DNA from: Halorhabdus rudnickae
GTDB taxonomy: Archaea; Halobacteriota; Halobacteria; Halobacteriales; Haloarculaceae
DNA length: 64,000 bases
NCBI RefSeq assembly: GCF_900880625.1
Contig: NZ_CAAHFB010000001.1
Span: forward strand, 1,984,001-2,048,000
Reading direction: 5' to 3'
Each line of letters begins with the position of its first letter. The first letter of the stretch is position 1. Shown here one piece after another: positions 53,618-64,000 of this stretch. The notes under the pieces were generated by a model that worked only from the letters and a program-made list of their open reading frames with translations, had not been told where the DNA came from and ran no database searches. The position numbers and the translations under genes are program-made.

Positions 53618-55123
53618 ATGGAACTCCCGACCGACCAACTCGCGGTCCTGGAGGCCGCGAGCGCCGACGACAGACGCACCGTTGCACAGCTGAGCGAGGA
53701 GACGGACCTCGCCACGGCAGCCGTCACGCGGGCCGCTTTCGAACTCGAAGCCGAGGGTCTAGTCTCCGTCACCGAAACGACCGACGAATCCGTCTCGCTG
53801 ACCGACGAGGGTCAGTCGTATCTCGACGCCGGCCTGCCCGAACACCGCCTTTATCGGGCCGCCATCGAGCAGGGGGCCGACGAGCATGCCGTCTCGATGG
53901 GCCAGGTCATCGGCGCCGCCGATCTGGGCGGCGAGGCCGTCGACATTGCGCTGTCGAATTTCGCTCGGAAGGGGTACGGCGAGATCGAATCCGGCGAGAT
54001 CACTGCCGATCCCGACGCTGATCTCGGTGCTGATGCGGAAGCGAGCGCCCTGGAGGCCATCGACGCCGGCAAACCCGTCGATGACGACGACGCTCTCGAT
54101 CAACTCGACCGGCGTGAGCTGATCGAGCGCTCCGAACGAACTGTCCGATCGGTCGAACTCACCGACGCGGGCGTGACGGAACTCATGGCCGGCGTCGAGG
54201 AAGCCGAACGGGTCGATCGACTGACCTCCGATCTTCTCACCAGCGGCGAGTGGGAGGACGTCGAATTCGCCGACTACAACGTCGAAGCCGACGCCGAGGC
54301 GATCGACGGCGGGAAGATTCACCCACTACGCGGGATGGCCGAGCGCGTCAAGGAAGTCCTCGTGGGCATGGGCTTTGAGGAAATGGAGGGGCCTCATGCC
54401 GACGCGGAGTTCTGGATCAACGACGCGCTGTTCATGCCCCAGGATCATCCCGCGCGCACGCACTGGGATCAGTTCGCACTGGAGGTCCCGCCGATGGACA
54501 ACCTGCCCGCGGAAATCCGCCACGATGTCGAGCACGCCCACCGCGAGGGCGTCGGAGAAGACGGCGAGGGCTATCACTCGCCGTGGGGTGAGGAGATGGC
54601 CCGTCAGATCGACCTGCGTGGCCATACTACCTCTCTGTCGGCCCGTCACCTCGCTGGCGTCGCGAAGGGTGACCTCGAACCCCCGCAGCGCTTTTTCTCC
54701 GTCGAGAAGGCCTATCGCAACGACGAGATCGACTCGACCCACCTGCTGGAGTTCTTCCAGATCGAGGGGTGGGTGATGGCCGAGGATCTTTCGGTGCGGG
54801 ATCTGATGGGGACATTCACGGAGTTCTACGAACAGTTCGGGATCACTGACCTGGAGTTCAAGCCGACGTACAATCCCTACACGGAGCCGAGTTTCGAGCT
54901 GTTCGGCGAACATCCCGTCACCGGCGAGGTCGTCGAGATCGGCAACTCCGGGATCTTCCGGCCCGAGATGCTCGACCCTCTCGGCGTCGAGTGTGACGTG
55001 ATGGCCTGGGGACTTGCCCTCGAACGACTGATGATGCTGGTCACCGGCGCCGAGGACATCCGTGATGTCCACGGGACGCTGGTCGACCTCGACTATCTCC
55101 GCACCGAGGAGGTGCGTTACTGA
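53618..55123 (+). CDS. pheS: Phenylalanyl-tRNA synthetase alpha chain
   Basis: A 501-residue class II synthetase catalytic subunit of the archaeal/eukaryotic type. The first 200 residues are winged-helix-like repeats (LSEETDLATAAVTRAAFELE). The catalytic core begins near 225: motif 1 GMGFEEMEGPHADAEFWIN, motif 2 SVEKAYRNDEIDSTHLLEFFQIEG, and motif 3 GLALERLMML. It joins PheT to charge tRNA-Phe. The stop shares its last A with the ATG of pheT. Preceded by the Phe-rich leader. Confidence 0.96.
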   Translation: MELPTDQLAVLEAASADDRRTVAQLSEETDLATAAVTRAAFELEAEGLVSVTETTDESVSLTDEGQSYLDAGLPEHRLYRAAIEQGADEHAVSMGQVIGAADLGGEAVDIALSNFARKGYGEIESGEITADPDADLGADAEASALEAIDAGKPVDDDDALDQLDRRELIERSERTVRSVELTDAGVTELMAGVEEAERVDRLTSDLLTSGEWEDVEFADYNVEADAEAIDGGKIHPLRGMAERVKEVLVGMGFEEMEGPHADAEFWINDALFMPQDHPARTHWDQFALEVPPMDNLPAEIRHDVEHAHREGVGEDGEGYHSPWGEEMARQIDLRGHTTSLSARHLAGVAKGDLEPPQRFFSVEKAYRNDEIDSTHLLEFFQIEGWVMAEDLSVRDLMGTFTEFYEQFGITDLEFKPTYNPYTEPSFELFGEHPVTGEVVEIGNSGIFRPEMLDPLGVECDVMAWGLALERLMMLVTGAEDIRDVHGTLVDLDYLRTEEVRY

Positions 55124-56847
55124 TGCCCACTGTCGACATCGACACCGACGAACTCCGGACGCTGACCGGCCACGAGGAGAAGAGCGACGCCGACCTGCGC
55201 GATGATCTCTTCGAACTGGGCCTGGAGTACGAGGGCGAGACCGAGGACGGTGAGCTGCGCTTCGAGTTCGAGCCCGACCGGCTGGATCGTCTCTCCGTCG
55301 AGGGGGTCGCCCGGTCGCTGCGCTACCAGTACGGCGACGATCGCGGCATCTACGTCCCGAACACTAACGATCCCGACTGGACGATCCGCGTTGAGGACGT
55401 CCCCGAGGATCGACCCTACGTCACGGGTGCGATCGTCCGCGGGCTGGATCTCGACGAGGCTTCCCTGGACTCGTTGATCCAGCTTCAGGAGAAGCTCCAC
55501 GCGACGATGGGTCGCAAGCGCGCGAAGGGTGCGATCGGAGTTCACGATTTGACCATGCTCAAGGGGGGATCGGCCGGTGACAGCGAGAAGTCCATCCGCT
55601 ACACCGGTATCGACCGCGACGGCGAGGAATTCGTTCCACTCGAGGGCGACGAAGCGATGACGCCGGGCGAAGTCCTCGAAGGCCACCACATCGGCACGGA
55701 ATACGCCGATCTGGTCGCCGACTACGACACCGTCCCGGCGATCTACGACTCGATCGGGCTGTTCTCGTTCCCACCGGTGGTCAACGGTCGCCGGACCGAG
55801 GTCTCGACCGAGTCGCGAGACCTCTTCATCGAGATGACCGGGACCGACCAGTGGACGATCGACCACATGCTCAATGTCGTCTGTTACGCCTTGGACGCCC
55901 GCGGCGGGACGATCGAAGAGGTCCGCGTCGAGTACGCGAACGGCCCCGAGGAGTACGGCACCGAGCTGGTTCGTCCCGACTTCTCGACGAAAACCAAGAC
56001 GGTCGCTCACGACCGGATCGAGCGCACGCTCGGGATCGAGCTCGCGGCGGAAGACGTGATCGACCTCTTCGAACGATCCGGACTGGACGGCGACGCTACT
56101 GAGGCCGACGATGGGCCAGGCTACGACGTGACGATCCCGCCCTATCGCGTCGATGTCCTCCACCCTGTCGACGTGATCGACGACGTCGGGCGTGCTTACG
56201 GGTTCAATGAACTCGAACCGCGTTACCCCGAGGTGGGGACGATCGGCGGCCGACACGAGCGCGCCCGCCTCGAAGAGGCCGTCCGGACTACCCTGGTCGG
56301 ACTCGGTTTCCAGGATCTATTGAACTTCCACCTCACGAGCGCGGACGAACTGCACGATCGCATGGGGGTCGATCCGGGGACTGCCGTCCTGGGCGGCGGC
56401 GATCCCGTCGCGGTCCGCAACCCCTACAGCGAGGACTACACGGTCGTCCGGACGTGGTTGCTTCCCTCCATTATGCAAGTGTTCTCGAACAACACCCATC
56501 GCCGCTACCCCCAGGACCTCGCGGAGGTCGGGTTCGTCGCCCGGCGAGACGACGAGGCGGACACCAGCGTCGCCGAGGCGCGACACGTCGCAGGTGCGCT
56601 CGCGCGTCACGACGTCTCCTACGAGGACGCCAAGGCACGCCTCCAGGCGCTGGTTGCGGAGTTCGATGCCGACCTGGCGACCCCACCCACGGAACATCCG
56701 TCGTTCATCGACGGTCGGACCGCCACCGTCGAGATCGACGGGGAGGCGGTCGGCGTGATCGGCGAAGTGCATCCCGCAGTCCTCGTCGAACACGATCTAG
56801 AACTGCCAGTGGTCGCCTTCGAGTTCGAGCTGGTAGCGTTGCAGTAG
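55123..56847 (+). CDS. pheT: Phenylalanyl-tRNA synthetase beta chain
   Basis: A 574-residue protein, the length of short archaeal beta chains. B3/B4 region around GAIGVHDLTMLKGG and SIGLFSFPPVVNGRRTEV, the editing domain. B5 region near residues 290-365 (FSTKTKTVAHDRIERTLGIE and VTIPPYRVDVLHPVDVIDDV). The C-terminal catalytic-like core ends in DGRTATVEIDGEAVGVIGEVHP. Overlaps pheS by 1 nt; obligate heterotetramer partner. Followed by a cluster of hairpins. Confidence 0.96.
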   Translation: MPTVDIDTDELRTLTGHEEKSDADLRDDLFELGLEYEGETEDGELRFEFEPDRLDRLSVEGVARSLRYQYGDDRGIYVPNTNDPDWTIRVEDVPEDRPYVTGAIVRGLDLDEASLDSLIQLQEKLHATMGRKRAKGAIGVHDLTMLKGGSAGDSEKSIRYTGIDRDGEEFVPLEGDEAMTPGEVLEGHHIGTEYADLVADYDTVPAIYDSIGLFSFPPVVNGRRTEVSTESRDLFIEMTGTDQWTIDHMLNVVCYALDARGGTIEEVRVEYANGPEEYGTELVRPDFSTKTKTVAHDRIERTLGIELAAEDVIDLFERSGLDGDATEADDGPGYDVTIPPYRVDVLHPVDVIDDVGRAYGFNELEPRYPEVGTIGGRHERARLEEAVRTTLVGLGFQDLLNFHLTSADELHDRMGVDPGTAVLGGGDPVAVRNPYSEDYTVVRTWLLPSIMQVFSNNTHRRYPQDLAEVGFVARRDDEADTSVAEARHVAGALARHDVSYEDAKARLQALVAEFDADLATPPTEHPSFIDGRTATVEIDGEAVGVIGEVHPAVLVEHDLELPVVAFEFELVALQ

Positions 56848-56862
56848 CGGTTTTTCGCCACC

Positions 56863-56943
56863 GGGAGAGCAAGCTCTCCCGAGCCCACACTCACTTCGTT
56901 CGTGTGGACCACGCTTTTCGCGTGACGGTTCGCTCGTGACCGT
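56863..56943. repeat. Cluster of four consecutive hairpins after pheT
   Basis: Four perfect stems lie in a row: GGGAGAGC-aa-GCTCTCCC (56863-56880), CCACAC/GTGTGG (56885-56907), CACGC-ttttc-GCGTG (56910-56924) and ACGGT/ACCGT (56925-56943). The first can act as a terminator. The cluster resembles hairpin-rich interspersed sequences in haloarchaea. The remaining spacer to 57168 is AT-rich and holds no gene that I can see. Confidence 0.75.
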
Positions 56944-57168
56944 TTGTATCAGCACGCAGGCCAGGACCGATGAGTTCCAGCTGCATCCGGATATTGGGTG
57001 GTCATATGTTCATGTATTTGGGAAAATGTGGTCGTGTGATGTGATATGTGCCGACAATGGTGGTCATTTCATTCGATTCGCGCTCCTGTTTCACGGTTTG
57101 GCCAATATTTCCGGTACAGTCCGGTATTTGTGTGTTCCTCTCTCATACAGAAACAGGAGACACAGCGT

Positions 57169-57387
57169 ATGTCAACGACCGACGAATCCGGTTCTGAGGC
57201 GACGTTCGATCCCTCGGCGGACGTGCCGGGCGAGGGCCCGTCTATCGAACTCGACCGGGCCTACGACGATCGTGAGGACCCCTCGACGATGACGGTGTTT
57301 CCGGTCGACGCAGAGTGGCCGGAGATCGGGACGACCTGGATCAGCGTCGATGTCGAGCACGCCGTTCCGGCGAGTGACTACCGCTGA
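57169..57387 (+). CDS. Small haloarchaeal protein (TTWI motif), unknown function
   Basis: A 72-residue acidic protein. The N-terminal 45 residues are polar and probably disordered (TFDPSADVPGEGPSIEL). The C-terminal part reads TMTVFPVDAEWPEIGTTWIS, a pattern (TVFP...TTWI) that I recall from small haloarchaeal proteins of unknown function. ATG 57169 chosen; the longer frame upstream is AT-rich spacer. No partner is implied. It converges with pyrD. Confidence 0.65.
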   Translation: MSTTDESGSEATFDPSADVPGEGPSIELDRAYDDREDPSTMTVFPVDAEWPEIGTTWISVDVEHAVPASDYR

Positions 57388-57417
57388 GCACGGTCGCAGT
57401 TCAGTTTTCCAAAGCAA

Positions 57418-58470
57418 TCAGAGATCTACGCCGACCGCGTCCTCGACGCTGTCGAAGCCATCACGTTCCAGTAGCGTCGCCAGACCTCGATTGACATTTC
57501 GGGCAACAGTCGGTCCACGATAGATGAAGCTCGTGTAGATCTGAACCAGGCTCGCGCCGGCCCTGATCTTCCGATAGGCGTCGGCCGCCGTGAACACGCC
57601 ACCGACACCGATCACGGGCACGTCCGTCCGCTGGGCAACGAACCGAACCATCTCCGTCGCTTCGTCTTCGAGGGGTTTCCCCGAGAGGCCACCCTTCTCG
57701 ACGCGATCCGGGCTCGAAAGGTTCTTCGGTCGGTCGGTCGTCGTGTTCGTCGCCACCACCCCGTCGAGGTCGTATTCGTCGACTAAATCGAGGGCGTCTT
57801 CGACGGCGGGTTCCGGCAGATCCGGCGAGAGCTTGACCAACAATGGACTTGCGCCGGCCTCCGTCAGCGCGGCGAAAATATCTGCCATCGAATCCCGGTT
57901 TTGCAACTCTCGAATGCCCGTTGAATTGGGGCAGGAGATGTTGACGACGTAAAAGTCACCGTGGCCGGCCACCCGTTCGTAGGTCTCACGGTAATCGTCA
58001 GCAGCCTCTCTCAATGGTACCGACTCGGATTTTCCCAGGTTGACGCCGACGGGGTGCTCCACGTCCGTCTCGGCCAGGCGCCGACCGAGGACGGCTGCAC
58101 CCGGGTTGTTCAACCCCATCCGGTTGATGATCGCCTCGTCTTCCACTAGCCTAAACACGCGCGGGCGCGGGTTGCCCTCCTGAGGCTCGGCCGTTATGCC
58201 CCCGACTTCGACGTGGCCAAAGCCCAGCGCTTGCAGGGCGCCCGGCGCCTGACCTGTCTTGTCGAAACCGGCTGCGACGCCGATGGGATTCGGGAACTCC
58301 TGGCCGAACGCCGAGACTTCCAGCCGCTCGTCCTCGACGACGAACGTTCGCTTCAAAATCGCCTCGAGAACTGTCCCATCGACGACGTGGAGCCCACCGT
58401 GAGCGAGCCAGTGAGCGGTCTCGGGAGAGAGCTGAAACAACAGCGGCTTGGCAATGTCGTATAGTGTCAT
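57418..58470 (-). CDS. pyrD: Dihydroorotate dehydrogenase, class 2-like (quinone-linked)
   Basis: A 350-residue flavoenzyme for pyrimidine synthesis. An N-terminal helical segment (YDIAKPLLFQLSPETAHWLAHG) typical of class 2, which docks on the membrane, precedes FMN-barrel motifs: VAAGFDKTGQAPGALQALGFG, QEGNPRPRVFRL, INRMGLNNPGA and VIGVGGVFTAADAYRKIRAGA. The catalytic loop reads NISCPNSTG; class 2 enzymes normally have Ser where this has Cys. The ATG at 58470 starts at the domain. Confidence 0.92.
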   Translation of the reverse strand: MTLYDIAKPLLFQLSPETAHWLAHGGLHVVDGTVLEAILKRTFVVEDERLEVSAFGQEFPNPIGVAAGFDKTGQAPGALQALGFGHVEVGGITAEPQEGNPRPRVFRLVEDEAIINRMGLNNPGAAVLGRRLAETDVEHPVGVNLGKSESVPLREAADDYRETYERVAGHGDFYVVNISCPNSTGIRELQNRDSMADIFAALTEAGASPLLVKLSPDLPEPAVEDALDLVDEYDLDGVVATNTTTDRPKNLSSPDRVEKGGLSGKPLEDEATEMVRFVAQRTDVPVIGVGGVFTAADAYRKIRAGASLVQIYTSFIYRGPTVARNVNRGLATLLERDGFDSVEDAVGVDL

Positions 58471-58501
58471 GAATCGGATGGGTTCCCTGCCGTCGACGAA
58501 A

Positions 58502-58699
58502 TTAGAACTCGTGTTCGACGTCCTCCGGGTTCGCCTTCTGGATGATGATCTTGCTGTCCCGAACCCGTACGAACACCTCGTCGCCGATCTCCAGTCCGGC
58601 GACGGCCAGCTCGTCCTCGTGGAGATTGATGTGGACGTTGTGGTACTCCCCGTCTTCGTCCTTCGCGCCACTCGGGCTGAGCTTCTTCTTGCGCACCAT
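58502..58699 (-). CDS. AbrB/SpoVT-like small protein
   Basis: A 65-residue protein with a basic head (MVRKKKLSPSG) and a swapped-hairpin-like fold signature in INLHEDELAVAGLEIGDEVFVRVRDSKIIIQKANPE. The GxEIGDEVFV pattern is typical of AbrB DNA-binding domains or the antitoxin class. No toxin is next to it. It lies upstream of pyrD in the same direction and divergent from the MC1 gene. Confidence 0.8.
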   Translation of the reverse strand: MVRKKKLSPSGAKDEDGEYHNVHINLHEDELAVAGLEIGDEVFVRVRDSKIIIQKANPEDVEHEF

Positions 58700-58904
58700 C
58701 GCGGTATCTCACCCTGTGGCTCGCCGGACCATACACTTAAGTTTACCGTGCCGGCTCCAGTTCACGTGCTGTCCGGTGGCGCCCCTTCAGTACCGCGCGC
58801 GAGCGCCGAAATCCCGGTTCTGGTGGGTGTTTTCTCCAAATACCGTGGTCCTTCTGTTCATCAGATAAATACTTTGTGTCGCCTGCCCCCCAAGTCGGGG
58901 GGTA

Positions 58905-58912
58905 TTTTTATA
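58905..58912 (+). promoter_or_regulatory. TATA box of the MC1 gene
   Basis: TTTTTATA, the strongest protein-gene box in this window, is 47 nt before ATG 58952. A GGAG at 58938-58941 gives a short leader with a ribosome site. Confidence 0.6.
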
Positions 58913-58951
58913 ATGGGTCATGTTCTGAGTTGACATGGAGAGTCGAAAACC

Positions 58952-59263
58952 ATGGCACGCGATACGGACAAGCGTAACTTTGCGCTGCGCGAGGAGGATG
59001 GTACAGAGTCGAGCGTCTTTTCCGGGGGGACTCCTCGGCAGGCCGCTCTGAAAGCAGCACGTCGACTCGACCCAGCACCGAGTGAGGACGACGCGGACCC
59101 GGAACCGATCCGCCTCCGCGAGAAAGGCACCAAGAAAGTCCACGTCTACGAGGGCTGGGCCTGGGAACAGGAAGCACCCGATGACAAGCCTGACTGGATG
59201 CCGGGCGACATCACGAAAGGTAACGTCTCCAAGCAGGGCGTCGAGCATCTCGAAGAGATCTGA
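58952..59263 (+). CDS. MC1-family chromosomal protein
   Basis: A 103-residue DNA-bending chromosomal protein. The family signature is clear: KRNFALREEDGTESSVFSGGTPRQAALKAARR in the first half, and IRLREKGTKKVHVYEGWAW and PDWMPGDITKGNVSKQGVE in the second. MC1 coats and bends DNA and is one of the main nucleoid proteins in methanogens and haloarchaea. It is more acidic than methanogen MC1, with an Asp-rich insert (PSEDDADPEP) between halves. A strong TATA box implies high expression. Confidence 0.95.
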   Translation: MARDTDKRNFALREEDGTESSVFSGGTPRQAALKAARRLDPAPSEDDADPEPIRLREKGTKKVHVYEGWAWEQEAPDDKPDWMPGDITKGNVSKQGVEHLEEI

Positions 59264-59535
59264 TCGGGGTTTCTTCTCAGAACCTTTCTTGCATATCAAT
59301 CGCAAGTCGATACTCTCTCGGACATCGACGGACAAGTCAGTCTGCGCGGCTCCCACTCGACGTGACTGTTCGCGCACGATGCGCGGGATGACCGCTCGAC
59401 CTCCGGCCGCGCAACACCATTTCTGTACAGTCTCGTCTCTCTCGTTCGATCTCCGATCATCGCCGGGAGTGTGCTAAGGTAGGTCATCCCGATCCGCTTG
59501 TAATCGCATGACGTGGCGGGTCTCCTTCGACGGGC
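59264..59535. other. Gene-free spacer before the rRNA promoters
   Basis: I see no gene in this 270-bp stretch after the MC1 stop. It contains GC-rich sequence and short ORFs without homology. Confidence 0.5.
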
Positions 59536-59546
59536 TTAAGTATTAA
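59536..59546 (+). promoter_or_regulatory. rRNA promoter 1
   Basis: TTAAGTATTAA follows TTCGACGGGC, the haloarchaeal rRNA promoter pattern with an upstream TTCGACG-like element. Confidence 0.7.
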
Positions 59547-59640
59547 CCTCCCATCTGAGTAGATACGCAGCGACGAAGGGCGGTCGACGCCCCTCCGGTC
59601 GCGTCGTGCCACTCGCGTGGTGCGATTCAATCCGACGCCC

Positions 59641-59650
59641 TTAAGTGTAA
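59641..59650 (+). promoter_or_regulatory. rRNA promoter 2
   Basis: TTAAGTGTAA follows TCCGACGCCC, repeating the pattern of promoter 1 about 105 bp downstream. Confidence 0.7.
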
Positions 59651-59750
59651 CAGGGCACTTCGGTTTGAATACGAACGCGGCTCGGGCGGGGCTCGACTTG
59701 CCCCGGTCGCGACGGACCATCCGAACGCCAGTTCGGGGCCAACTCGAAGG

Positions 59751-59758
59751 GTTTATAC
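59751..59758 (+). promoter_or_regulatory. rRNA promoter 3
   Basis: GTTTATAC follows ACTCGAAGG, a third tandem promoter about 110 bp further on. Tandem promoters allow a high rate of rRNA synthesis. Confidence 0.65.
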
Positions 59759-59833
59759 CCTTCCTCGGTCTACGATGTGGTCCGGAAGACATGAGGATTC
59801 CACCCCTGCGGTCCGCCGTATAGATGGGATCTG

Positions 59834-59852
59834 ATGTTAGCCCTGGTAGTTC
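59834..59852 (+). other. 16S precursor processing stem, 5' arm
   Basis: ATGTTAGCCCTGGTAGTTC pairs perfectly over 19 bp with GAACTACCAGGGCTAACAT at 61487-61505. This long stem brackets 16S rRNA and carries the bulge-helix-bulge cut by EndA. Confidence 0.85.
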
Positions 59853-59947
59853 GGTGACACCCGACTGGGTGTCAGCGAACGTGCTTACGATAGCGATCAC
59901 ACCCTTTTGGGTGTGTTCCCGCCTAACCCTCCCCATTCTGGGGAGAC

Positions 59948-61418
<1,471 letters not shown>

Positions 61419-61486
61419 ACTGACCGGGATCGAGGCGTTGCCTCGACCCACCACGCACGTTCGCCGACACGCAGTCGGGCACCTAT

Positions 61487-61505
61487 GAACTACCAGGGCT
61501 AACAT
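61487..61505 (+). other. 16S precursor processing stem, 3' arm
   Basis: GAACTACCAGGGCTAACAT is the exact complement of the 5' arm at 59834-59852. Confidence 0.85.
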
Positions 61506-61517
61506 TGTACGGCGGAT

Positions 61518-61589
61518 GGGCCCATAGCTCAGTGGTAGAGTGCCTCCTTTGCAAGGAGGATGCCCTGGGTTCGAATCCCAGTGGGTCCA
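61518..61589 (+). tRNA. tRNA-Ala (anticodon TGC)
   Basis: A 72-nt tRNA in the 16S-23S spacer. Acceptor GGGCCCA pairs with TGGGTCC, discriminator A. The anticodon stem CCTCC/GGAGG encloses TTTGCAA with anticodon TGC at 61550-61552. The T-arm contains GGTTCGAATCC. No CCA is encoded. The spacer tRNA-Ala is the usual arrangement in euryarchaeal rRNA operons. Confidence 0.97.
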
Positions 61590-61618
61590 TACCTCCGTGC
61601 CCGATCGAATCCGTGTCC

Positions 61619-61628
61619 CTTAAGTGGG
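61619..61628 (+). promoter_or_regulatory. Candidate spacer promoter before 23S
   Basis: CTTAAGTGGG follows CGAATCCGTGTCC, resembling rRNA promoter 2 (TTCAATCCGACGCCC then TTAAGT). Spacer promoters are known in halobacterial rRNA operons. Confidence 0.5.
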
Positions 61629-61794
61629 TCACGACACTCGAATTCGGGTACGGAAGACCGATGCACCATCCCGCGTCAACGCGTGGATGGGAAGGGTTGA
61701 TGCACGCACTGCCACCGACAGGCGTGTAAATGATACCGCGTGTACGTGCGATCCAGGCGTCCACTGGACGCGTTACGTCGAGTTCACACTCGAC

Positions 61795-64000
<2,206 letters not shown>

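Noticed and set aside
58935-59051. Out-of-frame ATG 17 nt before the MC1 start as a further leader peptide
   Set aside because: It overlaps the MC1 gene, has no relevant amino acid enrichment, and its GGAG serves better as a ribosome site for MC1.

Overview
This is chromosomal DNA of an extremely halophilic archaeon (class Halobacteria). The support is GC-rich sequence, very acidic proteins, archaeal-type PCNA, PriL, Hjc, EndA and MC1, Tat-targeted lipoproteins, two divergent TatC genes (one a double-length fusion), and an archaeal rRNA operon (16S, tRNA-Ala(TGC), 23S) with TTAAGT/TTTATA promoters. The rRNA looks Halorhabdus- or Haloarcula-like to me, but that is recall, not a comparison. Many genes here have a TATA-like box whose first base lies about 30-33 nt before the start codon, which implies leaderless mRNAs. 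I used this rule to choose several starts. LAYOUT: 1-1.6 kb, a molybdate/tungstate binding protein (cut by the window edge) divergent from a ModE-like regulator. 2.3-8.9 kb, a peptide ABC transporter with its two ATPases fused. 8.9-15.7 kb, a MutS2-like ATPase, a PAS histidine kinase, a luciferase-like oxidoreductase and larE. 15.7-20.2 kb, divergent tatC genes. 20.2-23.3 kb, a phosphate permease, a ribbon-helix-helix protein overlapping a queuosine-precursor-type transporter, and rlmE. 23.3-25.4 kb, an ATPase with a nuclease-like C-terminus, enclosed by a 140-bp direct repeat. 25.4-32.0 kb, an apparent surface-polysaccharide module: GH-like lipoprotein, response regulator, HEAT protein, processive GT2 and GAF-histidine kinase. 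32.2-37.4 kb, replication and repair: pcn, priL, SWIM protein, hjc and a double UspA. 37.5-41.0 kb, a lower-GC patch of lipoproteins, a phospholipase C-like protein and decayed duplicates of it and of the neighbouring helicase. 41.1-43.5 kb, a Hel308/Ski2-like helicase. 43.5-49.4 kb, a HAD phosphatase, a LURP-one protein, a dead thermonuclease, a NucS-like zinc protein, endA and trpS. 49.4-56.8 kb, a membrane hydrolase, a MATE exporter and pheST. 57-59.3 kb, pyrD, an AbrB-like protein and MC1. 59.5-64 kb, the rRNA operon, which runs off the window. MAIN DISCOVERY: both trpS and pheST are preceded by an unannotated, leaderless 26-codon ORF enriched in the cognate amino acid. The trpS leader has 2 Trp codons. 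The pheST leader has 4 Phe codons among its last 7. Each sits exactly 31 nt after the first base of a TATA-like box and is followed by competing short hairpins. This is the architecture of bacterial attenuation leaders placed in front of archaeal aminoacyl-tRNA synthetase genes. The ORFs and spacing are seen directly; the regulation is inferred.
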